A stretch of 64,000 bases of DNA from Aquirufa antheringensis (GTDB lineage: Bacteria; Bacteroidota; Bacteroidia; Cytophagales; Spirosomataceae): the NCBI RefSeq assembly GCF_004307425.1, contig NZ_SEWZ01000003.1:310001-374000 (forward strand), given 5' to 3'. This document shows, piece after piece, positions 27,782 to 36,553 of this stretch. The notes beneath the pieces are model-generated. The model had not been told where the DNA came from, ran no database searches, and worked only from the letters and a program-made list of their open reading frames with translations. The translations under genes and the position numbers were made by a program. The first letter of the stretch is position 1. Each line of letters opens with the position of its first letter.

Positions 27782-28742
27782 TCCTTACATCATTGTAGGC
27801 CAGGGTTTAGCTGGCACCATTTTAGCCCACCATTTTTGGGAGGCAGGAATACCCTTTAAAATTTGGGATTCGCCTTCGACTCACTTTACTTCTTCTCAAG
27901 CAGCGGGTGGAATTTTTAACCCGGTAACGGGCCGAAAATTAGAACAGACTTGGCTGGCGGATGAATTATTTCCCTATCTATTTGACTATTACCCGCGCTT
28001 AGAGGCGATTTTAGGAACGCGGTTCTTTTTTCCAATGCCGCTTTTCCGTCCCTTTGCCAATGAGGAAATGAAGAGCTGGTTAGTGGAGAGAAAAGAACAG
28101 ATACATCATTCGTATTTGCGTTGGGAGTCAAACGGTGTTTGGGTGGAACAGGCAGGCTGGGTAGATGTCGTAACTCTGTTACGCGTTTCTCGCGCCTATT
28201 TTGCATCGAAGGGATTGCTCGTAGAGTCAGAATACACCGGAAGTCAGGCGATTTTTTGTGAGGGATTTCACGGTCAGCAAAATCCACTTTGGTCTAGTTT
28301 GCCTTTCTTGCCGGCTAAAGGCGAGTTGATGGAGATTCGAAGCGATGTGCCATCTGAGGACTATATTTTGAACAAGAATGGATTTATTGTGCCGTTAGGT
28401 TCTCGGCATTTTAAGGTGGGGGCGACCTATGGTTGGAAAGAGTTTACGAACGAGACGACTCCGGAGGCCTTGGAAGAATTAACGAATAAATTAGCCTTAA
28501 TGGGCGTAGAGGATTTTGAATTGGTTCAGCAAAAAACGGGAATTAGGCCCGCCACTCAAGATCGAAGGCCTTTTGTGGGATTTCATTCACAGGTGGATGC
28601 CGGTATTTTCAATGGATTTGGTTCGAAAGGGGTTTCTTTGATGCCTTATTTTGCCAAACAATGGACCGATGAAATCCTCGGAAAATCAACTGTTCATCCG
28701 GAAGTATCAATTCGTCGATTTTATCATTTATTTTCCGTTTAA
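27768..28742 (+). CDS. FAD-dependent oxidoreductase (DAO family)
   Basis: 324 residues with a GTG start inside the cmk 3' end. The N-terminal FAD-binding motif YIIVGQGLAGTILAHHFWEAG is directly at the start, so no other start is sensible. AAGGIFNPVTGRK and the C-terminal GIRPATQDRRPFVGFH and GFGSKGVSLMPYFA fit the glycine/D-amino-acid oxidase fold. It is shorter than most characterised members. The substrate is unknown; it is co-transcribed with cmk. Confidence 0.8.
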   Translation: MKSANPYIIVGQGLAGTILAHHFWEAGIPFKIWDSPSTHFTSSQAAGGIFNPVTGRKLEQTWLADELFPYLFDYYPRLEAILGTRFFFPMPLFRPFANEEMKSWLVERKEQIHHSYLRWESNGVWVEQAGWVDVVTLLRVSRAYFASKGLLVESEYTGSQAIFCEGFHGQQNPLWSSLPFLPAKGELMEIRSDVPSEDYILNKNGFIVPLGSRHFKVGATYGWKEFTNETTPEALEELTNKLALMGVEDFELVQQKTGIRPATQDRRPFVGFHSQVDAGIFNGFGSKGVSLMPYFAKQWTDEILGKSTVHPEVSIRRFYHLFSV

Positions 28743-28747
28743 ATCTG

Positions 28748-28755
28748 TAAATTTG
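28748..28755 (+). promoter_or_regulatory. -7 promoter box of the propeller-barrel gene
   Basis: TAAATTTG matches TAnnTTTG exactly; it lies in the short gap after the oxidoreductase stop and 21 nt before the ATG at 28777. The -33 region is weak. Confidence 0.5.
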
Positions 28756-28776
28756 GTTTTAAAGTCTCTTGACCCA

Positions 28777-31700
28777 ATGCGCAATTTTACCTCTTTTATC
28801 GCGGTAGTGTTTGTCTTACTCTTTGGCAGTATACAGCTCAAAGCACAAGGGGCGCAATGGATTTCTGAAAATCACCGGATTCAATACCAAAAATTTGCTT
28901 GGAAGTTCGTAGGAAGCTCTAATTTCGAGGTCTATTATCTTGATAAAAATGAGGCGTTGGCTAAATCTACTTTGGCCTATTTAGAAGCTGATTTTGTGCG
29001 TGTCACCGAGTTGATTTCCTATTCCCCGGTGCAAAAAATCAAAGTATTTATGTATCCCAATCACGAAACGTGGTTGCAGAGTAATGGCGGCATTTCCTTA
29101 GTGAATGTACAAGACGTAGAAAAGGAGAATTTAGCGAATTTTCGAATTGAAATTGCTTTTAAAGATAATTTAGGAGCTTTTAAGCAAGAGTTAACGAAGC
29201 AAGTAGCGCGTATTTATTTACATGATTTATTGTTTGGAGGCTCCGTCAAAGATGTGTTGCAAAATTCGCTACTTCTAACGGTTTCAGACTGGTACGTGCT
29301 CGGAATGGCTGCTTACATTGCGGCAGGGGATTCCCCAGAAATGCGTCGTTTTACCTATCAAATCATTTCTGAAAATAAGATTCGCAAACTTCCGTTAGCA
29401 AAAGGAAAAGAAGCGGAGCTACTGGGTCAATCGATATGGTCCTACATAGCGTCTACTTACGGAAAACAGGCGATAGGCAATATTTTAAATTTGACGCGGA
29501 TCATTCGAAATGAGCAATCCAGCGTTTCTAGTACGATTCGAAAGCCTTTTTCGAAGTTTTTAAAAGAGTGGTTTGATTATTACTTGAATGATGCGAAACA
29601 ACTAGAGGTTAATTCGCAGAAGGTATTTGCTTGGGAAGAATACCAAGGAAAAACCACTTTAATGAACTCCTATCGCGTGAGTCCAGATGGCAAATACGAA
29701 GTTTGGGTGAGTGATGACGCAGGTCGCTACAGTGTCTATTTACATCCTATTGGGTCGACTAAAACCCAGGTTATTTTGCAATCTGGCTTGAAAGAGGTGG
29801 ATCGCCATTCCGATGGCAAGGGGCCTCTACTGTCTTGGTATGGTGCCAATTCCTTAGCTGTCTTGTTTGCTGATCAAGGCTATACGTGGCTAAAGAATTT
29901 CAGCTTAGATAAAGCGGGAAAAGTGAGAGGGGAGGACAAAAAGAAGATTGCGAACTTGTCTTATTTGGAGGTAAAAATGTCCTCGAACGGGGCTAAAATG
30001 TTAGTCCGGGTGTTAGATAAGGGTCAAGTAGACGTAGGGATTTATGATTTGAAGCGCAATCGGTTGAATCCAGTGACGAAGGATGCTTTTGATGAAACGG
30101 AAGCACATTGGCTACCTGATAACCGAATTTTGTATTTAACGGATCGGTATGTGGACTCATTGCCAGCGCCCGCGGCTCCATTTACGTCCGCTTTTGTCTG
30201 GAGTCCTGAGGAGCCTGAGAATCCATCCCGTTTGTTTTCAACCTCTGGAAAGCTCTCTAATTTTCAATTTCGATCGGACTCTGTGGCCTATTTTTTACAA
30301 GCCCAAAGCAATGGGAATCGACTTATCCGTTTCCAATGGCGGGATACCACCTTTCAGCAAATGGCTGTTCGTTCAGTGGCTTGGGAAAATTTCGAATTAA
30401 CTCCCACGGGAATTTTTAGTAAGGAAAGAGTGATTTTGACGGATAAAATTGCACGCTATGCTTGGACTTCGATAGATGAATTGACTAATTCTACCTGGAT
30501 TCCTACGGTCTTGGATCCGGTCGCAATGGCTGCTGTGGATCAAGTAGTTTCAGAGACAACGGATGTAGCTAAAAAATCAAGAAGAGCTCGACTAGAGCGC
30601 CAGCAAAGTATTCGCTTAAAAAGAGAGCCAGGTAAGCTCATTGGACCTTTGGACTATGAAAGTTCATTCGTCATGAATGGCTCAGAGGGTCAATTTAAGT
30701 CAGACCCCATTAGGGGAATCGGCTATGGATATGAAGTGAAAGCAAATGACTTAGTGGAGAATCATTTATTTAAGGCAGGGGCTTTTTTGACGGCAAATTT
30801 ACGGAATACGGATATCTGGGGGGAGTATAGCTATTTAGCCAATAAACTGGATTGGAACTTTCGATATGACCGGAAGGTGTTAGGCCAAGATACGGAAACG
30901 GCATCACAAAAGATTCGATTTAATCGATTTGCCTTGACCGCGACCTATCCGTTCAATCTATTGAGTCGTTTGTCTGTTACGGGGATGTATTCTACGAACC
31001 GCTCATTTTCTCAATTTTCCTTGACTAATCCTGAGGATTATTCAGGTTATGCTGGGACATTAATCAATTATGTTTTCGATTCCACGGTTCCAATGGGTGA
31101 AAACCTGCGTACGGGTATGCGGATTAGTCTTTCAGCGGAAGGGCATAAAGAGGTGATTAACTCGGGTGATTTTGTACGTTTAGGGGTGGATGCACGGTAC
31201 TACAAGAAATTGTCTAATTCCTTTTATGTAGCCACTCGTTTTTCTGCATCCCATCAATTAGGGTCTAAAACGCAAGCTACGATGTTAGGCGGGTTGGAGA
31301 ATTGGTTGTTTAATCAACAAGAAGCTAGAACACAGGAATCCCCTTTAGGATTAGCCAATTTAGCCCAAAGAGATGTGTTTATGAGTCATTTTGCGGCTCC
31401 TTTACGTGGATTTGCCTTAAACAAATTAAGTGGAAACAGTCATTTACTCTTGAATGTGGAGTTAAGGATGCCGGTAAATTCGTTGATGTCGATCGAATCT
31501 TCGTCGATTCTAAACTCCGTTCAATTGGTAGGTTTCACAGATGTGGGGACTGCTTGGTCTGGATCGAGTCCCTTCGCGAAAACGAATGGATTTAATACAA
31601 ATGTGTATGGTGGAAATACGAACCCTTTCCAAGCTACGGTGACGGATTACCGGAATCCATTCTTAATGGGATACGGTTTGGGCGCGCGTGCTACCATTTT

Positions 31701-31794
31701 CGGTTATTTTGTAAAATTTGACTATGCCTTTGGTATAGAAAATAAGGAGGTGAAATCCCCCGCTACTTACTTAACGTTGGGTTACGATTTTTAG
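28777..31794 (+). CDS. Large exported protein: degenerate peptidase-MA-like domain, TolB-type propeller, C-terminal barrel
   Basis: 1005 residues from the ATG that gives a signal peptide ending near LKAQ (about residue 25). Residues about 30-280 resemble the gluzincin peptidase-MA layout (IKVFMYPNHETW, later SDWYVLGMAAYIAAG), but the zinc HExxH is replaced by a QELTKQ-type stretch, so it should be catalytically dead. Residues about 300-560 look like WD40/PD40 blades (SPDGKYEVWVSDD, then LPDNRILYLTD). The last 350 residues are strand-rich and end YLTLGYDF, a barrel-type terminus with a final aromatic. Similar proteins occur in Bacteroidota with TolB-like annotations. Role unknown, probably cell-envelope. 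Confidence 0.7.
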   Translation: MRNFTSFIAVVFVLLFGSIQLKAQGAQWISENHRIQYQKFAWKFVGSSNFEVYYLDKNEALAKSTLAYLEADFVRVTELISYSPVQKIKVFMYPNHETWLQSNGGISLVNVQDVEKENLANFRIEIAFKDNLGAFKQELTKQVARIYLHDLLFGGSVKDVLQNSLLLTVSDWYVLGMAAYIAAGDSPEMRRFTYQIISENKIRKLPLAKGKEAELLGQSIWSYIASTYGKQAIGNILNLTRIIRNEQSSVSSTIRKPFSKFLKEWFDYYLNDAKQLEVNSQKVFAWEEYQGKTTLMNSYRVSPDGKYEVWVSDDAGRYSVYLHPIGSTKTQVILQSGLKEVDRHSDGKGPLLSWYGANSLAVLFADQGYTWLKNFSLDKAGKVRGEDKKKIANLSYLEVKMSSNGAKMLVRVLDKGQVDVGIYDLKRNRLNPVTKDAFDETEAHWLPDNRILYLTDRYVDSLPAPAAPFTSAFVWSPEEPENPSRLFSTSGKLSNFQFRSDSVAYFLQAQSNGNRLIRFQWRDTTFQQMAVRSVAWENFELTPTGIFSKERVILTDKIARYAWTSIDELTNSTWIPTVLDPVAMAAVDQVVSETTDVAKKSRRARLERQQSIRLKREPGKLIGPLDYESSFVMNGSEGQFKSDPIRGIGYGYEVKANDLVENHLFKAGAFLTANLRNTDIWGEYSYLANKLDWNFRYDRKVLGQDTETASQKIRFNRFALTATYPFNLLSRLSVTGMYSTNRSFSQFSLTNPEDYSGYAGTLINYVFDSTVPMGENLRTGMRISLSAEGHKEVINSGDFVRLGVDARYYKKLSNSFYVATRFSASHQLGSKTQATMLGGLENWLFNQQEARTQESPLGLANLAQRDVFMSHFAAPLRGFALNKLSGNSHLLLNVELRMPVNSLMSIESSSILNSVQLVGFTDVGTAWSGSSPFAKTNGFNTNVYGGNTNPFQATVTDYRNPFLMGYGLGARATIFGYFVKFDYAFGIENKEVKSPATYLTLGYDF

Positions 31795-33447
31795 ATGAAA
31801 AAACACCTGATTTGCTTTCTGCTCCTTTTGCCTTCTTTTCTTTATTCCCAAAGTCTGAGCGTCTCCAATCTCCCCATCGTCCGGTTTAACACGAATACGC
31901 GTGTCATACAGGATGAGCCTAAAATCCCCGTTCAGATGGAGATTTTTGATAAGGGGCCTGGCCAATTAAATCAAGTATCTTCTACGCCCACTATCTCCAC
32001 GGTGGCCGGGGTGGAATTCCGAGGATCTACCTCGCAAGCAGATTTCTACTTCCTGCCGGGTTTAGTAAAAAAGCCTTATGGTATTGAATTGTGGACAGAC
32101 TCTACAGGTGTTAAATCAAAGAGATTGTCGCTTGTTCAGATGCCTGAGGAATCGGATTGGGTGCTAAATGCTTCTTATAATGACCGCTCCTTTATGCGTG
32201 ATTTCATCGCTCAAAGTCTGGCGGGCCGTATTGGATTATTGCATAGCAAAGCCAAATTTGTCGAACTCATCATCAACGATGAGTACCGTGGCGTGTACGT
32301 CCTCATGGAGAAAGTGAAGCAAGGCAAAAATCGAGTACCCATCTCGGATTTATATCCCACTGAAAATGCAGGGGATGATGTGACTGGAGGCTATTTGCTT
32401 AAAATTGATAAAAGTAGCGGCTCTCCATCTTCCTCTTGGAAAAGCAATTATACCTCAGGTATTACCGCTACCCAAAAATGTGAATTTCAAATCGAATATC
32501 CTCAGTACGGCATCATCACACAACAGCAATTGATTTACATCCGTGATTATATCAATAATTGGGAAAATAAATTGATGACGGAGGATATGAATGATCCGAA
32601 AGCAAGTTTTCGGGACTATATGGACGTTTCCTCCTTCGTGAATTACTTCATTCTAAACGAGGTGACTAGAAATGTTGATGGTTATCGTTTGAGTACGTAT
32701 CTGTACAAGGACAAAGAATCTTTGGGTGGAAAGATCAAGATGGGGCCCGCCTGGGATTTTAATATCGCTTTAGGTAATGCGGATTATCTAGAAGGTTGGA
32801 AGACAGATGGTTTTGTGTACAAGGCAATGGAGAATGATGGGGGCAAAAACGATTATTGGCAAGTGCCTTTTTGGTGGAATAAATTAATGCAGGATGCGAG
32901 TTTTCGTAAAGCTTTAGCAACGCGTTGGAAGGCGGTTCGATCTAGCTTTTTGAATACGAACACCCTTTTTGCTACCATTGATTCGGCGCAAATTGCATTG
33001 AAGGATCCATTGACGAGAAATTTCCAAAAATACCCCTTAATGGGTAAAAAAATCTGGCCTAATTATTATGTAGGGGCTACCCTGAGCGATGAAGTGAATT
33101 GGTTGAAAAACTGGATTCAAGGACGTCTGGTTTGGTTAGATGCCCAAATGGCCGTCTTTGATAGCCCTATTTTGGCTGTGCACGAAGAAGATGCCTCAGC
33201 CATCGTGTATCCCAATCCGTCCACTTCTGGACTATTTCAATGGAAATTCAGTTTAGATAAACCATCACTTGTGACCTATTTTATCTCTGATGCGATGGGT
33301 CGTATGATTTTGTCCCCTAAAAACGCTAATTTTGGATCAGGAGAGCAGATTCAATCGCTTGATTTGTCTATGTTTCCCTCCGGAACTTACCTACTCTCCT
33401 GGAAAACGGAGGATGGGCTCGTCCAGCAAATCAAAATTTTACGTTAA
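31795..33447 (+). CDS. CotH kinase family protein with T9SS sorting domain
   Basis: 550 residues starting directly after the previous stop (TAGATG). The signal peptide ends near LYSQ (residue 19). The CotH-like kinase core has GVEFRGSTSQ, WVLNASYNDRSFMRDFIAQ, VELIINDEYRGVYVLMEKVK, GGYLLKIDK and MGPAWDFNIALGN. The last 80 or so residues (VYPNPSTSGLFQWKF, then a strand with DAMGRMI and a final IKILR) form a type A sorting domain, so the protein is exported by the type IX system and held on or released from the cell surface. CotH family members phosphorylate proteins; the target here is unknown. Its TAA overlaps the proA start (TAATG). Confidence 0.88.
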   Translation: MKKHLICFLLLLPSFLYSQSLSVSNLPIVRFNTNTRVIQDEPKIPVQMEIFDKGPGQLNQVSSTPTISTVAGVEFRGSTSQADFYFLPGLVKKPYGIELWTDSTGVKSKRLSLVQMPEESDWVLNASYNDRSFMRDFIAQSLAGRIGLLHSKAKFVELIINDEYRGVYVLMEKVKQGKNRVPISDLYPTENAGDDVTGGYLLKIDKSSGSPSSSWKSNYTSGITATQKCEFQIEYPQYGIITQQQLIYIRDYINNWENKLMTEDMNDPKASFRDYMDVSSFVNYFILNEVTRNVDGYRLSTYLYKDKESLGGKIKMGPAWDFNIALGNADYLEGWKTDGFVYKAMENDGGKNDYWQVPFWWNKLMQDASFRKALATRWKAVRSSFLNTNTLFATIDSAQIALKDPLTRNFQKYPLMGKKIWPNYYVGATLSDEVNWLKNWIQGRLVWLDAQMAVFDSPILAVHEEDASAIVYPNPSTSGLFQWKFSLDKPSLVTYFISDAMGRMILSPKNANFGSGEQIQSLDLSMFPSGTYLLSWKTEDGLVQQIKILR

Positions 33448-34694
33448 TGTCACCTATACTAACCCAATTTCAACGTACTCGTTTTGCTGCGTCTTCTTTA
33501 GCGATGGCGAATGGCGATTCGCGTAATGAGGTGTTAGCTAGTTTAGCTGAGCTGATTCGGGTGAATTCGGCTAAAATTTTGAAAGAAAATCAACAGGATG
33601 TAGCGCAAATGGCGACTGATCATCCCATGCGTGATCGCCTCCTGTTGACCCAAGAGCGATTAGGTGCTTTAGCTGACAGTGTTATTTCTGTAATGCAATT
33701 GCCAGATCCAGCGGGACAGGTCTTATCGAAAAAAACGCTTCCGAATGGCTTAGAATTGTCTAAAATTACCGTTCCACTGGGAGTGGTAGGGGTAATCTTT
33801 GAATCGCGACCTAATGTGACGATTGATGTAGCAGCGTTGTGTATTCGCTCTGGAAATGCCGTCGTTTTACGAGGTGGTTCAGATGCCTTTCATACGAATA
33901 CCATTTTAGTTCAGATGATTCACCGAGCACTCGAAAAGCAGGGATTTTCAACAGATTTGGTCTATTTGATGCCAACCGATCGTGCGCATGTGACGACTCT
34001 ATTGACCGCGGTTAAATTTATTGATGTCATTATCCCACGAGGTTCAGAGGCCTTGATTCAGCGGGTTCGCAAAGAATCTTTAGTGCCTACGATTGAAACA
34101 GGCGCTGGCGTTTGCCATACCTATGTAGCTGCCTCGGCTGAACTATCAATGGCTGTTAACATTGTGGTGAATGCCAAAGTTTCACGCCCCTCAGTCTGTA
34201 ATTCATTAGACACCATCGTATTGCATCAGTCGATAGCGGCGGAATTTCTTCGCTTAGTGGCAGTGCCTTTGCAGAACTATTCGGTGAAAATATATGCTGA
34301 TAACGTAGCTTTCGAAACCTTAGCGCAGGTTTCCTATCCCTTCTTGGAAAGAGCAACGGAATCGGATTTCGGCCGGGAGTTTTTGGATTTTGCTTGCTCG
34401 ATTAAAGTGGTCAGAGATTTGCCTGAGGCTCTTGCACATATTACGAACTACTCTTCTCGACATTCAGAAGCGATCGTATCAAGTGATGAGATAGAAGCGA
34501 AGTTTTTCCTATCAACCGTGGATGCGGCAGCCGTTTATTGGAATGCCTCTACGCGTTTTACGGATGGAGGAGAGTTTGGTTTAGGTGCTGAAATTGGTAT
34601 TTCTACCCAAAAACTTCATGCCCGAGGCCCCTTCGCCTTAGAGAAACTAGTGACAGAGAAATGGATTGGAATTGGTCAAGGCCAAATTCGTTAA
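33447..34694 (+). CDS. proA: Gamma-glutamyl phosphate reductase
   Basis: 415 residues, normal length. It has PLGVVGVIFESRPNVTIDVAALCIRSGNAVVLRGG, the catalytic Cys in SRPSVCNSLDTIVLH, and the C-terminal DAAAVYWNASTRFTDGGEFGLGAEIGISTQKLHARGPFAL that defines ProA. It reduces gamma-glutamyl phosphate to glutamate semialdehyde, the second step of proline synthesis. The expected partner proB is not beside it. It starts inside the CotH stop and its last four bases overlap the convergent dnaX. Confidence 0.95.
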   Translation: MSPILTQFQRTRFAASSLAMANGDSRNEVLASLAELIRVNSAKILKENQQDVAQMATDHPMRDRLLLTQERLGALADSVISVMQLPDPAGQVLSKKTLPNGLELSKITVPLGVVGVIFESRPNVTIDVAALCIRSGNAVVLRGGSDAFHTNTILVQMIHRALEKQGFSTDLVYLMPTDRAHVTTLLTAVKFIDVIIPRGSEALIQRVRKESLVPTIETGAGVCHTYVAASAELSMAVNIVVNAKVSRPSVCNSLDTIVLHQSIAAEFLRLVAVPLQNYSVKIYADNVAFETLAQVSYPFLERATESDFGREFLDFACSIKVVRDLPEALAHITNYSSRHSEAIVSSDEIEAKFFLSTVDAAAVYWNASTRFTDGGEFGLGAEIGISTQKLHARGPFALEKLVTEKWIGIGQGQIR

Positions 34695-36514
34695 AATTCA
34701 TGATCCAAGCCCATTCGTTGTTTCATCTCGACTAGAATCGGATGCTTTTGGGATAAGAAATCGTATTTGTCGGATTGCGTATAAATCATCTTTTTGTCTG
34801 AAACGTCCCCTGCTATCAGGTCTAAACTGATATCGATGGCATCATTCTTCAGTTTCTCGCGTAAAGTGCCTAACAACTCCAGTTTCAGCGAGTCATTAAA
34901 CTGCTGCATTTGAACCTCGCCTTCTACCTTGATATGAATAATGGAATCGACAAGACTAATCTCGCGGTTCATCATGACATATTTATTGATGAAATTACCC
35001 TGTTTGAAACCTTGTGCGATTTGAGTCCAGACAAAATGAAGTTCTTCAAAAGTGAAGGGCTCATTTTGAACTTTTCCCTGCGCAATGACTTCAGCCGCAT
35101 GTTCGGCTTGACTAGTGCTGACTACTTTCTTTGCACTGCGTAATCCGTGACTGGTGGGTCTAGGAGGGGTTTCAGCAGAGACCACTTGTACGGGTGCTGC
35201 TTGTACGGGAGCAATCCCCTGAACGGGAGCCGCCTGAACTGGAGTCTCATGAACTGGTGTCGAAGCCACTGGCGCCGCTTTAGTAGAAACTGCTTGAATA
35301 ACGGGTTCAGCCGGAGCTACTGGAGCAGCCGAAACCGCAGCCGCAGCTATCGGTTTAGGCTCAGACTTTTTTCCGGCGCCACCCTCCACCGCAGGTTGAG
35401 ATGCGGTAGGTTGGTAAACCGACGGCAAATAGTTGATTTTCAAAAGAGTCAATTCGACGTGTAAACGGGCGTTCTTCGCTGCTTTGTAATGAATCTCGCA
35501 TTGGGAACACAAGTTCATGGCAGACAATAAGAAGGACGCAGATGTTTTCGCCGACTGCGCTTGAAATTTCGCCCGATTCTCTTCGCTTAATTCCATTAAG
35601 GCAAGCGTCTTCGGATCTTTGGCAAATAACAAATTACGGAAATGCTCCGATAGGCCAGCGATAAACTGCTGACCATCAAAACCTTTGCGCATAATCTCGT
35701 CTAATAAAACGAGAGCGTCCGTGTGGTTTTGATTCACAAAGAAATCCGTTAATTGGAAGTAATAATCGCTATCTAGTATGTGTAAGTTTTCCAGCACATC
35801 CGCGTGTCTCAGCGCATTGTCCGTAGAGAAGGTCACATTTAAGTCAAACATGGATAGGGCATCGCGAAGACCGCCATCCGCTTTGATGGATATCAATTCT
35901 AAAGCCGCTGGTTCCGCCGTAATTCCTTCTTTTTCCGCGATGGAAGAAAGGTGTGAGGCCATATCTTTCCATTGAATGCGGTTGAAGTCAAAGATTTGGC
36001 AACGCGATAGAATCGTAGGCAAAATCTTGTGCTTTTCCGTCGTCGCTAGAATAAAAATGGCGTAGGAAGGTGGCTCTTCTAAGGTTTTTAAAAAAGCATT
36101 AAAGGCCGCAGCTGAAAGCATGTGAACCTCATCAATAATGTAGATTTTGTATTTGCCGTTTTGCGGAGGATAGCGAACTTGATCGATCAGGTTCCGAATA
36201 TCCTCTACGGAGTTATTCGAAGCGGCATCTAATTCGTGAATCGTTAATGAAGTATTTTCTTGGAAAGAATGGCAAGAAGTACATTTACCACACGCTTCCC
36301 CATCTGTACCTAAATCCTGGCAATTGATGGTCTTCGCTAAAATACGCGCACAAGTCGTTTTACCTACTCCTCTCGGACCACAAAATAGGAATGCCTGTGC
36401 TAAGTGATTAGACTTGATGGCATTTTTAAGGGTGGTGGTAATGTGACTTTGGCCTACTACTGAATCGAATAGAGTAGGGCGGTATTTACGCGCTGAAACG
36501 ATAAAATTTTCCAT
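34691..36514 (-). CDS. dnaX: DNA polymerase III subunits tau and gamma
   Basis: 607 residues (tau form) from the ATG at 36514; a TTG two codons upstream was rejected. The clamp-loader AAA+ module shows Walker A GPRGVGKTT, a Cys4-type zinc site in CQDLGTDGEACGKCTSC, Walker B YIIDEVHMLS and the SRC sensor in ILSRCQIF. Residues about 375-470 are a Pro/Ala/Val-rich linker, followed by a C-terminal tau-specific domain. At codon 383 the frame carries A AAA AAG with flanking signals that would give a shorter gamma protein of 384 residues by -1 frameshifting. A promoter box ends 3 nt before the start codon. The 3' end overlaps proA by 4 nt. Confidence 0.95.
   Translation of the reverse strand: MENFIVSARKYRPTLFDSVVGQSHITTTLKNAIKSNHLAQAFLFCGPRGVGKTTCARILAKTINCQDLGTDGEACGKCTSCHSFQENTSLTIHELDAASNNSVEDIRNLIDQVRYPPQNGKYKIYIIDEVHMLSAAAFNAFLKTLEEPPSYAIFILATTEKHKILPTILSRCQIFDFNRIQWKDMASHLSSIAEKEGITAEPAALELISIKADGGLRDALSMFDLNVTFSTDNALRHADVLENLHILDSDYYFQLTDFFVNQNHTDALVLLDEIMRKGFDGQQFIAGLSEHFRNLLFAKDPKTLALMELSEENRAKFQAQSAKTSASFLLSAMNLCSQCEIHYKAAKNARLHVELTLLKINYLPSVYQPTASQPAVEGGAGKKSEPKPIAAAAVSAAPVAPAEPVIQAVSTKAAPVASTPVHETPVQAAPVQGIAPVQAAPVQVVSAETPPRPTSHGLRSAKKVVSTSQAEHAAEVIAQGKVQNEPFTFEELHFVWTQIAQGFKQGNFINKYVMMNREISLVDSIIHIKVEGEVQMQQFNDSLKLELLGTLREKLKNDAIDISLDLIAGDVSDKKMIYTQSDKYDFLSQKHPILVEMKQRMGLDHEF
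35327..35387 (-). promoter_or_regulatory. Predicted programmed -1 frameshift site in dnaX
   Basis: Read on the minus strand: GGAGGG (35387-35382), 9 nt, then A AAA AAG (35372-35366) exactly in the zero frame, then 4 nt, then a stem AGCC-T-AAACCG (35361-35351) pairing with CGGTTT-C-GGCT (35337-35327), one T/C mismatch, with a further 3-bp helix in the loop. Slippage by -1 gives Lys-Lys-Val and a TGA stop at 35363-35361. The order, frame and spacing are those of the E. coli dnaX signal. Zero-frame translation continues into the tau-specific region. Confidence 0.75.
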
Positions 36515-36517
36515 GAT

Positions 36518-36549
36518 CAAATTTACCTTTTTAAGGGATAATTCCCAAA
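36518..36549 (-). promoter_or_regulatory. Promoter for dnaX, predicted leaderless
   Basis: On the minus strand TTTG (36549-36546), a 20-nt spacer and TAAATTTG (36525-36518) match both Bacteroidota promoter elements. Only ATC separates the box from the ATG at 36514, so transcription should begin at or next to the start codon. Confidence 0.7.
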
Positions 36550-36553
36550 TGCT

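Noticed and set aside
28651-28776. Upstream extension of the propeller-barrel gene
   Set aside because: The extension starts with TTG inside the FAD oxidoreductase gene and would bury the signal peptide; the promoter box at 28748 also lies within it.
35147-35464. Plus-strand frame of 105 codons opposite the dnaX linker
   Set aside because: Its Arg/Ser/Asn/Trp-rich repeats are simply the reverse complement of the Pro/Ala/Val-rich tau linker.
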